Assembly: GCA_947450895.1 (NCBI GenBank)
Contig: CANFWT010000002.1
Span: 29,221 to 93,220, forward strand
DNA from: Comamonadaceae bacterium
Lineage (GTDB): Bacteria; Pseudomonadota; Gammaproteobacteria; Burkholderiales; Burkholderiaceae_C
Direction: 5' to 3'
DNA length: 64,000 nt
The notes beneath the pieces were generated by a model, which worked only from the letters and a program-made list of their open reading frames with translations, did no database searches and had not been told where the DNA came from. Made by a program: the position numbers and the translations under genes. Positions 28,883-38,820 of the stretch are shown in pieces (within the stretch, counting starts at the first letter, position 1; each line of letters opens with the position of its first letter).

Positions 28883-29911
28883 TTAGCGTCCTTTGGCTTT
28901 CAGGGCGGCGTCCAGGCGCGGAAATACGCGCCGGGCGTTGCCCTCGTAGATCTGGTGGCGCTGCGCGGCGCTGAGTTGGGTGGAGGCTTCGATGTAGCGC
29001 TTGGTGTCGTCGAAATAGTGGCCCGTCTCGGGGTCGATGCCGCGCACCGCGCCAATCATTTCGCTGGCAAACAGGATGTTGTCCACCGGGATCACCTTGG
29101 TCAGCAAATCTATGCCCGGCTGGTGGTAGACGCAGGTGTCAAAGAAGATGTTTTTGAGCAAATGGTCTTGCAACAGCGGTTTTTTCAGTTCCTGCGCCAG
29201 GCCCCGAAAGCGGCCCCAGTGGTAAGGCACCGCGCCGCCGCCGTGGGGAATCAAAAACTTCAGGGTCGGGAAGTCTTTGAACAAGTCGCTGGTCAGGCAC
29301 TGCATGAAGGCTGTGGTGTCGGCGTTGAGGTAGTGCGCCCCGGTGGTGTGAAAGCAGGCGTTGCAGCTGGTGCTCACGTGGATCATGGCGGGGATGTCGT
29401 ACTCCACCATCTTTTCGTAAATGGGGTACCAATGGCGGTCGCTCAAGGGGGGCGAGGTCCAATGCCCGCCGGAAGGGTCGGGGTTGAGGTTGATGCCGAC
29501 GTTGCCGTACTGCTCCACGCACTTCACCAGCTCAGGGATGGAGGTGGCCGGGTCCACGCCGGGGGACTGGGGCAGCATGGCAGCAGGAATGAAGGAGTCA
29601 GGGAACAGCTGCGCCACGCGAAAACACAGCTCGTTGCAAATGGCGGCCCAGGTGGACGAGACCTGGAAGTCGCCAATGTGGTGCGCCATAAAGCTCGCGC
29701 GCGGGCTGAACACGGTGAGGTCGCTGCCGCGCTCGCGCATTTTGGCCAGCTGGTTCTGCTCAATCGACTCGCGCAGTTCGTCGTCGCTGATTTTCAGGTC
29801 GGACACTTTGGGCATGAGGGCCGCATCCTGGATGCCGGCAATTTGCTGCTTGCGCCAGGTTTCCAGCGCCTTGGGCGCGGTGGTGTAGTGGCCGTGCACG
29901 TCGATGATCAT
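28883..29911 (-). CDS. ligJ: 4-oxalomesaconate hydratase
   Basis: The 342-residue amidohydrolase-superfamily enzyme hydrates 4-oxalomesaconate to 4-carboxy-4-hydroxy-2-oxoadipate. The N-terminal metal motif MIIDVHGHY (His6, His8) is followed by [38 protein letters not shown] and [12 protein letters not shown] in the typical TIM-barrel order for LigJ/PmdE. It lies 29 bases downstream of pobA and two bases upstream of ligK. Confidence 0.95.
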   Translation of the reverse strand: MIIDVHGHYTTAPKALETWRKQQIAGIQDAALMPKVSDLKISDDELRESIEQNQLAKMRERGSDLTVFSPRASFMAHHIGDFQVSSTWAAICNELCFRVAQLFPDSFIPAAMLPQSPGVDPATSIPELVKCVEQYGNVGINLNPDPSGGHWTSPPLSDRHWYPIYEKMVEYDIPAMIHVSTSCNACFHTTGAHYLNADTTAFMQCLTSDLFKDFPTLKFLIPHGGGAVPYHWGRFRGLAQELKKPLLQDHLLKNIFFDTCVYHQPGIDLLTKVIPVDNILFASEMIGAVRGIDPETGHYFDDTKRYIEASTQLSAAQRHQIYEGNARRVFPRLDAALKAKGR

Positions 29912-29940
29912 GGGGGTGCTTCCTTCAGAAAGTGGGGTCT

Positions 29941-31152
<1,212 letters not shown>

Positions 31153-32484
31153 TCAGGCTTTGAAGGTGTGCACCAGCACCAGGGAAATGGACGGAAAGGC
31201 CAGCAGCAGCGCAATACGCATAAAGTCCGAGAGCAAAAACGGCACCACGCCCTTGAAGGTTTCCACCAGCGGCACGTCTTTGGCCAGGCGGTTGATGATG
31301 AACACGTTCATACCCACCGGCGGATGTACCAGGCCAATTTCGACCACCATCAGCGCCAAAATGCCAAACCACACGCTCTTGTCGGTGCTGCTCAGGCCGT
31401 AAAAGTCCAGGCCCATGACCACCGGGTAAAAAATCGGAATGGTCAGCAAAATCATGGCCAGGCTGTCCATCACACAGCCCAGGAAGATGTAAATCACCAG
31501 AATCGCCACCATCACCACCATGGGGCTCAGGGCACTGGCCTGCACCCAGGCGGCCAGTTCCACCGGCATTTGCGACAGCGCCAGCGCGGTGTTGAGCATG
31601 TCCGCCCCCAGCAGCACCAGGTAAATCATGGCCGTGGCCTGCGCGGTGCCCAAAATGCTGTCCACCACACCCCGCCCCCGCATGCCGCCGCTGACCACCG
31701 CCAGCACGCCGCAGGCTGCAGCGCCAATGGCGGCCGCCTCGGTCGGGTTGGCCCAGCCACCGTAAATACCCACGATCACCACCAAAAACACCAGCAGCAC
31801 CGGCGCCACATGCAGGGTGGCGCTTAGGCGCTCGCTCCAAGGCACGCGCGGACCGGCCGGACCGGCTTGCGGGCGCAGCGTGACGATGATCTTGACTACC
31901 AGCATGTAGCCTGCGGTGGCAATCAGCCCCGGCAGCACGGCGGCCATGAACAGCTTGCCAATCGACTCCTGGGTCAGGATGGCGTAAATCACCAGCGGCA
32001 CCGAGGGCGGAATCATGATGCCCAGCGTGCCCCCGGCCGCTAAGGCGCCGGTGGACAGCGCGCCAGAATATCCAAAGCGGCGCAACTGCGGCAAAGCCAC
32101 CTGCCCCATGGTGGCCGCCGTGGCCAGGGACGAACCGCAAATCGCGCCAAACCCAGCGCAGGCGCCAATGGCCGCCATGGCAATACCGCCCTTGAAGTGG
32201 CCCATAAAAGCCTCCACAAAGCGAAACAGCGCCGCGCTCAAGCCCCCATGGGTGGCAAACTGACCCATCAGCAAAAACAGCGGAATCACCACAATGTCGT
32301 AGTTCGACAGGCGGGCGTAGGCCAGATTTTTCAAAAAGTTCAGCAGCGGCAGCGCCTGCCCGTCGGTCAAATAGAAATAACCCGCCGCTCCCGCCGTAAA
32401 CATCGCAATGCCAATGGGCACGCGCAGCACCAAAAGCAGCATCAGGCCGCTAAATATCAGCCCGCCGATCGCAATACCGCTCAT
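31153..32484 (-). CDS. dctM: TRAP transporter large permease (DctM type)
   Basis: The 443-residue inner-membrane protein has about a dozen hydrophobic segments. Motifs include RVPIGIAMFTAGAAGYFYL, GGLSAALFRFVEAFMGHFKG, ICGSSLATAATMGQVALP and GALAAGGTLGIMIPPSVPLV, all characteristic of the Na+-coupled DctM/SiaM fold. With the DctQ and DctP genes upstream it forms a full TRAP system. The start overlaps the dctQ stop by four bases. The neighbours suggest an aromatic acid such as 4-hydroxybenzoate or protocatechuate as substrate; this is inference. Confidence 0.95.
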   Translation of the reverse strand: MSGIAIGGLIFSGLMLLLVLRVPIGIAMFTAGAAGYFYLTDGQALPLLNFLKNLAYARLSNYDIVVIPLFLLMGQFATHGGLSAALFRFVEAFMGHFKGGIAMAAIGACAGFGAICGSSLATAATMGQVALPQLRRFGYSGALSTGALAAGGTLGIMIPPSVPLVIYAILTQESIGKLFMAAVLPGLIATAGYMLVVKIIVTLRPQAGPAGPRVPWSERLSATLHVAPVLLVFLVVIVGIYGGWANPTEAAAIGAAACGVLAVVSGGMRGRGVVDSILGTAQATAMIYLVLLGADMLNTALALSQMPVELAAWVQASALSPMVVMVAILVIYIFLGCVMDSLAMILLTIPIFYPVVMGLDFYGLSSTDKSVWFGILALMVVEIGLVHPPVGMNVFIINRLAKDVPLVETFKGVVPFLLSDFMRIALLLAFPSISLVLVHTFKA

Positions 32485-33035
32485 GCTGAGACTCCCAGTG
32501 CGGGCGTGACGCTGCGACGCAGATGCAGGGCGAACATATAAAAACCGGCAAGCGCCAACAGCACAAAACCCGGCACCATCAAAATTTGGGCCATCCACAG
32601 CGGCCAGCCCAAAATCATGCTGGTTTCACCGGCGGCACGGATGGACAAAGCGCCCTCTAAGGCGCGCCAGGTCACCACGCTGCCAAACAGGCCGACCAGG
32701 CCAGAACCCAAAGCGTCCAGGCGGTGCACGGTTTGGGCGCTTGCACGGGCGGTGAAAAAGTCCACCTTCACATCTCCGCCATTAAGGTGGCAAAAGGCAA
32801 AAAAGCTGGCCGAGGCAAAGGCTGCTGCCATTTGCAAAATCTCCACGTCCCCCGGCACCGGCGCGGAAAACAGCTTGCGCCCCACGATGCTGACAATGCT
32901 CATGGCCACCAGCAGCAAAAACACGGCGCCGCCCAAGAGCGCCAGCCACCGACAGGCGGCAAAAAGCAGGCGCCCACAGGCGCTGAAGCCATGGGGCGAC
33001 ACGCTGGCGTCGTTGGAAGCACTTATTTCTTGCAT
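32481..33035 (-). CDS. dctQ: TRAP transporter small permease (DctQ type)
   Basis: The 184-residue protein has four hydrophobic segments with WLALLGGAVFLLLVAMSIVS in the first and VGRKLFSAPVPGDVEILQM directly after it, which is the DctQ family signature. It stabilises the permease complex with DctM. It overlaps dctM by four bases; 84 bases containing a strong stem-loop separate it from dctP. Confidence 0.92.
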   Translation of the reverse strand: MQEISASNDASVSPHGFSACGRLLFAACRWLALLGGAVFLLLVAMSIVSIVGRKLFSAPVPGDVEILQMAAAFASASFFAFCHLNGGDVKVDFFTARASAQTVHRLDALGSGLVGLFGSVVTWRALEGALSIRAAGETSMILGWPLWMAQILMVPGFVLLALAGFYMFALHLRRSVTPALGVSA

Positions 33036-33053
33036 GGGTATCCCTTGGCTGCG

Positions 33054-33080
33054 GCACCCGCCGCTGCCAAGCGGCGGTGC
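33054..33080 (-). promoter_or_regulatory. Intercistronic stem-loop after dctP
   Basis: The arms GCACCCGCCGCT (33054-33065) and AGCGGCGGTGC (33070-33080) pair with one bulged base around a four-base loop. No T-tract follows on the minus strand. Such 3' stem-loops protect solute-binding-protein mRNA from decay, so that the binding protein outnumbers its permease. Confidence 0.6.
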
Positions 33081-33119
33081 ACACGTTCAATACAGGCTAT
33101 AAGGTGGTCTGCGACCGGC

Positions 33120-34148
33120 TTATTTGTCGGTGTTCTTCACAATCAGCGCGCGGGCGCTGTCTAGCAACTGCTTGCCGTTCGCTCCCTTGGCGCTCACATC
33201 TGCCACCCAGGCATCGGTCACTGTTTGACCGACTTTTTTCCAGCTCTCGAGCTCGGATTTGGGAATCACGTTGGTGGTGTTTTTGGTGGTGAGCTTTTTG
33301 CCTTCTACATCAGCCGCCAAAAAGGCTTTACCGGCGATGCCTGAGAGCGACTTGCCGCTGTTGGCGTCAATCACCTTCTTCAGGTCGGCAGGAAGACTCT
33401 CGTATTTGGCCTTGTTCATGGCCAAGACGAACACCGAGGTGTAAATCGCAGGCTCTACCGGATCGGTCTCGGAATGGAACTTCACCAGTTCCTGAATCTT
33501 CACAGCGGGCACCACCTCGTAGGGCACCAAAGCGCCATCAATCACCGACTTGGCCAGTGCCTCGCTCACCTGGGGCACCGGCATGGCCACGGGCGTGGCG
33601 CCCAGGGCTGCGAGCATTTTGTTGGTCTGGCGCGTGGGGGCGCGCACTTTTTGGTCCTTCAGGTCGGCCATGACCTTGATCGGTTTGTTGACCATGTGGA
33701 ACACGCCATCGCCATGCACGTGAAAGGCCAGGGGATGCACGTCTTTGAACTCGGCCAGGTCATTGAGCTGCACATAGTCCCACACCGCCTTGCTGGTGGC
33801 CTCGGGGTTTTGCATCATGAAGGGCAGCTCAAACACCTCCACCAGGGGAAAACGTCCGGCCGAATAGCCTAAAAGCGTCCAAGTGACGTCCACCACGCCG
33901 TCTTTGACCTGGTCAAACAACTGGGGCGGCGTGCCACCGAGCTGCATGGACGGATAAATCTGGCACTTGATCTTGTCAGCCGACTCTTGGGCGATACGGT
34001 CGCACCAAGGCTTGATGAACATGGTTTGCGCAGCCGACCCGGCGGGCAAGAAGTGATGCAGTTTCAGCGTCACGGTTTGCGCCGAAGCGGCCAAAGCGCA
34101 GGCCAGCACGGGAAGTGCCAGCAGGGATTTCAAAGCTTTCATTGTCAT
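33120..34148 (-). CDS. dctP: TRAP transporter solute-binding protein (DctP type)
   Basis: The protein of 342 residues (340 from the second Met) has a signal peptide ending ALAASAQT. The mature DctP fold shows LKLHHFLPAGSAAQTMF, IYPSMQLGGTPPQLFDQVKDG and KVRAPTRQTNKMLAALGATP, in which the Arg of VRAPT is the carboxylate-binding residue of the family. It delivers an organic acid to DctQM. Its place at the head of an aromatic catabolic operon argues for an aromatic acid ligand. Confidence 0.94.
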   Translation of the reverse strand: MTMKALKSLLALPVLACALAASAQTVTLKLHHFLPAGSAAQTMFIKPWCDRIAQESADKIKCQIYPSMQLGGTPPQLFDQVKDGVVDVTWTLLGYSAGRFPLVEVFELPFMMQNPEATSKAVWDYVQLNDLAEFKDVHPLAFHVHGDGVFHMVNKPIKVMADLKDQKVRAPTRQTNKMLAALGATPVAMPVPQVSEALAKSVIDGALVPYEVVPAVKIQELVKFHSETDPVEPAIYTSVFVLAMNKAKYESLPADLKKVIDANSGKSLSGIAGKAFLAADVEGKKLTTKNTTNVIPKSELESWKKVGQTVTDAWVADVSAKGANGKQLLDSARALIVKNTDK

Positions 34149-34179
34149 GTCTCCTGTTATAAAAAATGTTCTTTTTCCA

Positions 34180-35310
34180 TCATGCAGCGCCGTCCCACAC
34201 CGAGACGGGCACCATCACCTCGCCGCGCATCAACAAGCGCGCGGTGCGCAGCAAGGCGGCGCGGCTGACATTGTGCGGGTTGGCGGGGTCCAGCCCCAGC
34301 GCCACGCTGAATTCTCCGGTCGGGTGCTCCACCGACACGGTGCGCTCCAAGCCCTGCTGCGGCATCACAGCCACTCCCTCGCACACCGAGCCGGGCAGCA
34401 CGCACGCCGTGCCCACCGTGACCGCCGCCAGCACACCAATGGCGTCGTGGCACACGTGGGGAATAAAGCTGCGCGTCGCCAAGCTGCCGCCGGAGCGGGG
34501 CGGCGCAATCAGCGTCATCTTCGGGTAGTTCTTTTTGGACACATCGCCCAAGCCCATCAACACCGACACCTGCAAGCGCAGCGCCTCGATGCGCGCCTTT
34601 AACTCCAGGTTGGTGTTGAGTTCTGCCACGCTCTCGTAGCCGGTACAGCCCAAGTCACTGGCTTTGAAAATCACCAGCGGCATGCCGTTGTCAATGCACG
34701 TCACGTCCAGCGTGAAGGGTTCGATACCCGGCGCGCTCACGGTGATGCGGTCCAACACCCGCCCGGTGGGCAGCAAACCAGCGCAGACCGAGCCCGCCGT
34801 ATCCAGGAAATTGATGGTAATAGGCGCCGAGGTGCCCGGCGCGCCGTCGATGCGCGCGCTGCCGGCGTACTGCACCACGCCGCCGCGCGTGTCCACCGTG
34901 ATATCGCATTGCATGCCGGTGTTGCGCGTAAGCACGCGCAAGGTGGTGCTGTCGCCCTGGGGCTGCACCATGCCGGTCTCCAGCGCAAAGGGCACGACGG
35001 CGGCCAGCATATTGCCGCAGTTGGGCGTGGTGTCTACCGTGTCCATGTTCGGCTGGATTTGCGCGAACAAAAACTCCAGGTCCACGCCGGCCACTGCGCT
35101 GCGGCTGACCATGCCAGCCTTGCTGGTCAAGGGGTGGGCGCCGCCGATGCCGTCAATCTGCCTGGCGTCAGGTGAGCCAAGGGCGGCCAGCAACACCCGG
35201 TCGCGCGTGGCCACGTCCTGCGGCAAGTCCGCTTCGTTAAAAAACGGCCCCTTGGAGGTGCCGCCCCGCATGAGCAGACAAGGAATCGCAGTTTGGGATC
35301 TTGAGGTCAT
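34180..35310 (-). CDS. ligU: 4-oxalomesaconate tautomerase (PrpF superfamily)
   Basis: The 376-residue protein interconverts tautomers of 4-oxalomesaconate, linking LigI to LigJ. It shows the PrpF/GalD/LigU start IPCLLMRGGTSKGPFF, IDGIGGAHPLTSKAG, TPNCGNMLAAVVPFA with the catalytic Cys, and VDTRGGVVQYAGSA. Homologues are called LigU (Sphingobium), GalD (Pseudomonas) and PmdU (Comamonas). The start at 35310 follows the pattern MTSRSQTAIPC. It is the first gene of the leftward operon, 144 bases from the divergent LysR gene. Confidence 0.9.
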   Translation of the reverse strand: MTSRSQTAIPCLLMRGGTSKGPFFNEADLPQDVATRDRVLLAALGSPDARQIDGIGGAHPLTSKAGMVSRSAVAGVDLEFLFAQIQPNMDTVDTTPNCGNMLAAVVPFALETGMVQPQGDSTTLRVLTRNTGMQCDITVDTRGGVVQYAGSARIDGAPGTSAPITINFLDTAGSVCAGLLPTGRVLDRITVSAPGIEPFTLDVTCIDNGMPLVIFKASDLGCTGYESVAELNTNLELKARIEALRLQVSVLMGLGDVSKKNYPKMTLIAPPRSGGSLATRSFIPHVCHDAIGVLAAVTVGTACVLPGSVCEGVAVMPQQGLERTVSVEHPTGEFSVALGLDPANPHNVSRAALLRTARLLMRGEVMVPVSVWDGAA

Positions 35311-35328
35311 GCGCGCGTTGCGACCATA

Positions 35329-35356
35329 AATAAAGTACACGCATTGTGCGTGCCAA
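35329..35356 (-). promoter_or_regulatory. Probable promoter of the aromatic operon
   Basis: On the minus strand, TTGGCA (35356-35351) and TTTATT (35334-35329) are spaced by 16 bases and lie 20-45 bases from the ligU start codon. The spacer holds the dyad at 35338-35352. Confidence 0.45.
35338..35352. promoter_or_regulatory. Inverted repeat CACGCA-N3-TGCGTG, candidate operator
   Basis: Perfect 6-bp arms around TTG lie inside the likely promoter of the ligU operon. The position suits regulation of that operon; the regulator could be the adjacent LysR protein or another factor. Confidence 0.5.
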
Positions 35357-35382
35357 ACACCAGCGCGATAAGCCCAAGCGCC

Positions 35383-35397
35383 ATCTATCAGCTAGAT
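35383..35397. promoter_or_regulatory. LysR-type box ATCTA-N5-TAGAT
   Basis: Perfect 5-bp arms in a 15-bp dyad with the T-N11-A pattern of LysR recognition sites, placed between the LysR gene and ligU, about 75 bases from the ligU start and 58 bases before the lysR start. Confidence 0.6.
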
Positions 35398-35454
35398 CAA
35401 TAATGCATAACGCAGGCCATGCCATGTAAAAATCCAAGAAAACGAAGCAAGGCC

Positions 35455-36363
35455 ATGGAACTTAAACAACTGGAATACTTTGTCCGCGTGGCCGAACTCG
35501 GCAGCTTTACCCGGGCCGCCGCTGCGCTCAACACCACCCAGCCCATGCTCAGCCGCCAGGTGCGCATGCTGGAGGTGGAACTGCACCAAACGCTTCTCAC
35601 GCGCAACGGACGCGGCGCAGCGCCCACCGAAGCCGGGCAACTGCTGTTGGAGCACGGGCGCGGCATCCTGCACCAAGTGGAGCGTGCCCGAGAAGACTTG
35701 GCGCGGGTGCGCGGTGGCCTGGCCGGCCGCGTGGCGCTGGGCCTGCCGCCCAGTGTGGCGCGGGTGCTGGCGGTGCCGCTCACACGGGCCTTTCGGCTTC
35801 ACTTGCCGCAGGCGCAGTTGTCCATCAGCGAAGGGCTTTCCACCGCCATGCAAGAGGCCCTGAGCGCTGGGCGCCTGGACACGGCGGTTTTGTACAACAC
35901 GGTATCGGTGCCCGGCCTGGAACTGAGCCCCTTAAGCAGTGAAGAGCTGCTGCTCGTGCAGCCCCGTGCGCCGGGGCTGACTGAAGACCCTTCGCCTTGC
36001 CCCGTCGCGCTGCAAGACATTGCCGCCCTGCCCTTGGTCATCCCCAGCCGCCCCAACGCCATTCGCATGTTTGTGGAGTCTGAGATGGCCGCGCTGGGCT
36101 GCCGCCCCACCATCGGCCTGGAGATTGACGGCATTTCCGCCATTCTGGATCTGGTGGACGACGGGGCGGGCTGCGCCATCCTGTCACGCAATGCGGTGGC
36201 ACGCTCCACCCGGCCCAGTGCTTTCACGATGCGGCCCATCACGGCACGCGGCGGGCCATTGCGCATTGGCCTCAGCCTGGCCGTCAGCGCCTCACGCCCC
36301 ACCACGCTGACGCAACAGGCCACCTTGGCGCTGCTAAAAAATACCGCACTGGCTCTCTTGTGA
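35455..36363 (+). CDS. LysR-family regulator, probable regulator of the protocatechuate operon
   Basis: The 302-residue protein has the N-terminal LysR helix-turn-helix (LKQLEYFVRVAELGSFTRAAAAL and TQPMLSRQVRMLEVEL, residues 3-45) and a periplasmic-binding-protein-like effector domain. The start ATG at 35455 gives the family start MELKQLEYF. It is divergent from ligU and shares an intergenic region containing a T-N11-A box, so it likely controls the aromatic operon in response to protocatechuate or a pathway intermediate, as LigR/PmdR do; this is inference from position. Confidence 0.9.
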   Translation: MELKQLEYFVRVAELGSFTRAAAALNTTQPMLSRQVRMLEVELHQTLLTRNGRGAAPTEAGQLLLEHGRGILHQVERAREDLARVRGGLAGRVALGLPPSVARVLAVPLTRAFRLHLPQAQLSISEGLSTAMQEALSAGRLDTAVLYNTVSVPGLELSPLSSEELLLVQPRAPGLTEDPSPCPVALQDIAALPLVIPSRPNAIRMFVESEMAALGCRPTIGLEIDGISAILDLVDDGAGCAILSRNAVARSTRPSAFTMRPITARGGPLRIGLSLAVSASRPTTLTQQATLALLKNTALALL

Positions 36364-36384
36364 GTCGCTCCGGGTGGCCCGGGG

Positions 36385-37383
36385 TCAGGTGCGCGAAGCC
36401 ACCTCCGGGTTGAGCGCAGTCACCGCCCGCCCGTGCACCAGGTATCCCACCAGGTTATCGACCGCGAGCTTGGCCATGGCGCGGCGCGTGCCCTCCGTTG
36501 CGCTGGCAATGTGGGGGGTGAGTACCACATTGGGCACCTGCAACAAGGCCGGGTGCACGCTGGGCTCGCCCTCGAACACGTCCAGTCCGGCGGCAGCAAT
36601 CACCCGGTCTTTGAGCGCCTGCGCCAGCGCCGCGTCGTCCACCACGCCGCCGCGCGCAATGTTGATGAGCGTGGCGGTGGGCTTCATCAGCGCCAACTCA
36701 GCCGCGCCGATAGCGTGGTGCGACGCCGCGCTGTAGGGCACGACCAGCACCAGGTGGTCGGCGGTTTTGAGCAACTCTTCTTTGCTGACGTAGCGCGCCT
36801 TGCATTCCTGCTCTAGCGCATCGCTCAGGGGAGAACGGTTGTGGTAGATCACCTGCATGCCAAAGCCCAGGGCGCCCCGACGGGCGATGGCCTGGCCAAT
36901 ACGGCCCATGCCCAAAATACCCAAAGTGCTGCCGTGCACCTCGGCGCCCGAGAACATGTCGTAGCTCCACCGCGTCCAATGGCCGGCGCGCAAGAAGTGC
37001 TCGCTCTCGGTGACGCGCCGCGCCGTGGCCATCAGCAGCGCAAAACCAAAGTCGGCCGTGGTCTCAGTCAGAACGTCCGGGGCGTTGGTGCCCAACACGC
37101 CGGCCGCCGTCATGGCCGCGAGGTCAAAGTTGTTGTAGCCCACTGTCATGTTGGCGCAAATTTTCAGACTCGGACACCGGGCCAGCAAATCAGCATCCAC
37201 CCGCTCCACGCCGGTGGTGAAGACGCCCACTTTGCCCTGCAGGCGGCGGACCAGCTCAGCGCGGTCCCACAGTGTGTCGTCCGGGTTCGACTCCACGGTG
37301 AAATGTTCGGCGAGGCGCGCGATCACCTCGGGAAATATGGCGCGAGTGACAAGGATAGGCGGTTTGTTGACGTCAGAACTCAT
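36385..37383 (-). CDS. D-2-hydroxyacid dehydrogenase (glyoxylate/hydroxypyruvate reductase-like)
   Basis: The 332-residue protein belongs to the D-isomer-specific 2-hydroxyacid dehydrogenases. It shows VGYNNFDLAAMTAAGV, the cofactor loop LGILGMGRIGQAIARRGALGFG and INIARGGVVDDAALAQAL, and the catalytic Arg, Glu and His lie in the usual NIARGG, VFEGEP and LTPHIASAT blocks. Close relatives reduce glyoxylate or hydroxypyruvate. It ends 21 bases from the opposing LysR gene and is not clearly part of the aromatic operon. Confidence 0.9.
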   Translation of the reverse strand: MSSDVNKPPILVTRAIFPEVIARLAEHFTVESNPDDTLWDRAELVRRLQGKVGVFTTGVERVDADLLARCPSLKICANMTVGYNNFDLAAMTAAGVLGTNAPDVLTETTADFGFALLMATARRVTESEHFLRAGHWTRWSYDMFSGAEVHGSTLGILGMGRIGQAIARRGALGFGMQVIYHNRSPLSDALEQECKARYVSKEELLKTADHLVLVVPYSAASHHAIGAAELALMKPTATLINIARGGVVDDAALAQALKDRVIAAAGLDVFEGEPSVHPALLQVPNVVLTPHIASATEGTRRAMAKLAVDNLVGYLVHGRAVTALNPEVASRT

Positions 37384-37420
37384 GGATGAACTTGCGTTGT
37401 TTGATGAAAGATACAGGGCT

Positions 37421-38131
37421 TCATTCCAGCCAGGTCGTGAAATCTTGCGCCGGAACGCGCGGGGTGTGAAAGCGATTTACCAGAGCGCCTTCGTCCGCAT
37501 AACCCAAGGCCATGCCGCACACCAACATTTCGTCGGGTCCAGCGCCGATATGGGGCAGGATGATTTTGGCAAAGCCGTTCCAGGCCGCTTGGGGGCAGGT
37601 TGATAAGCCGTGACCGCGCGCCGCGACCATGATGCTTTGCAAAAACATGCCGTAGTCCACCAGCGAGCCGCGTCCCATCACCCGGTCCATGGTGAACATC
37701 AGCCCGACCGGTGCGTCAAAAAAACGGTAATTGCGCTGGTGCTGGGCGTGCATCTGGTCTTTGTCCCCCTTGCCAATGCCCAAGAGGCCGTACAGGCCCC
37801 AGCCGTTTTCGCGGCGGCGGTCGATGTAAGGACTGACCCACTTTTGCGGGTAGTAGTCGTATTCCTCCACGTACTGGGCTGCCAGCGACGGGTCGGCACG
37901 CACTGCGTCGTGCGCGGCACACACTTGTTCCACCAGACTGTCGCGGCTGGCGCCTTGCAGCACATACACCTTCCAGGGCTGGGTGTTGGTGCCCGATGGC
38001 GAGCGGCTGGCCACCTCTAGCAGGTGGGTAATCACCGACTTTTCCACCGGCTCGCTGGTAAACGCACGCACAGACATGCGTGAGGTGATGGCGGCGTCCA
38101 CCGCAGCAGCTTGGGTCAAACCTGAATTCAT
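37421..38131 (-). CDS. Nitroreductase-family FMN oxidoreductase
   Basis: The 236-residue protein shows the nitroreductase blocks SRMSVRAFTSEPVEK (FMN phosphate contacts), ASRSPSGTNTQPWKVYVL, GSLVDYGMFLQSIMVAARGHGL and the C-terminal GMALGYADE. The FMN-dependent enzyme transfers hydride from NAD(P)H to nitro groups or quinones. Relatives include 4-nitrobenzoate reductases, which feed protocatechuate, but many others are generic, so the substrate is open. Its start overlaps the thioesterase stop by four bases. Confidence 0.9.
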   Translation of the reverse strand: MNSGLTQAAAVDAAITSRMSVRAFTSEPVEKSVITHLLEVASRSPSGTNTQPWKVYVLQGASRDSLVEQVCAAHDAVRADPSLAAQYVEEYDYYPQKWVSPYIDRRRENGWGLYGLLGIGKGDKDQMHAQHQRNYRFFDAPVGLMFTMDRVMGRGSLVDYGMFLQSIMVAARGHGLSTCPQAAWNGFAKIILPHIGAGPDEMLVCGMALGYADEGALVNRFHTPRVPAQDFTTWLE

Positions 38132-38577
38132 AACAAAGCATCCAATACAGAAACGAGCGAAGGAGAAAGCGCAACTGGCTTGCGTGTGACAGCGTCCACA
38201 TACACATGGACAAAGTGACCCTGGGCGGCAGCGCTGTCCCCAGCGCCAAAAATGCCCAATTCGTAGCGCACGCTGGACGTTCCCCGGTGCGCCACCCGCA
38301 GGCCGACGTCCACCGTCTGTGGAAATGACAGGGGTGCGAAGTAGTTGCAATGGGTCTCCACCACCAAGCCAATGCTGGCGCCGTGCGCCACGTCCAGCGC
38401 ACCCTGCTCTATCAGATAGGCATTCACTGCGGTATCGAACCAGCTGTAATAAACCACGTTGTTCACATGCCCGTAGGCGTCGTTGTCCATCCAACGGGTG
38501 GGTACTTTGCGCCAGACACGGTAAGCGCTGCGTGGTTGGGCTGGGGGTTTGTGCAAGGGTGGTGTGCTCATAGGCAA
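38128..38577 (-). CDS. Acyl-CoA thioesterase (hotdog fold, YbgC/4HBT type)
   Basis: The 149-residue protein has the 4-hydroxybenzoyl-CoA thioesterase-type motif TRWMDNDAYGHVNNVVYYSWFDTA, split here as residues 27-50, with the catalytic Asp in the DxDxYGH-like stretch. It hydrolyses acyl-CoA thioesters. It is translationally coupled to the nitroreductase. ATG at 38571 is an alternative start. Confidence 0.9.
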   Translation of the reverse strand: MPMSTPPLHKPPAQPRSAYRVWRKVPTRWMDNDAYGHVNNVVYYSWFDTAVNAYLIEQGALDVAHGASIGLVVETHCNYFAPLSFPQTVDVGLRVAHRGTSSVRYELGIFGAGDSAAAQGHFVHVYVDAVTRKPVALSPSLVSVLDALL

Positions 38578-38761
38578 TGGCGTAGGTGCGCAGCCCGGGG
38601 GCCGAAGTTGCCGCGCCGCTTGATTTTGCCACTGCTATTGCTGGTACGCGCGGCGGCGACCCTGCCAAGTTCAGCCATGGGATATCCGTTGACGGTGTAG
38701 GGCCGAACAAACAATCGACATCACTTTGTTGAAAAAATTTTTGCAAAAAAGCACGAGAAAA

Positions 38762-38776
38762 TGTTGCAGCGCAACA
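38762..38776. promoter_or_regulatory. Probable PhaR operator 1 (TGTTGC-N3-GCAACA)
   Basis: A perfect dyad with 6-bp arms, just upstream of the phasin -35 element. It has the TGC/GCA-rich character of sites bound by the PHA repressor PhaR. Confidence 0.6.
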
Positions 38777-38784
38777 AAAACCAC

Positions 38785-38812
38785 TTGCGCAGCGCTTTTT
38801 CCTACCTATAAT
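38785..38812 (+). promoter_or_regulatory. Phasin promoter
   Basis: TTGCGC (38785-38790) and a perfect TATAAT (38807-38812) with a 16-base spacer, 88 bases before the phasin start codon. Confidence 0.75.
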
Positions 38813-38820
38813 TCAAACCA

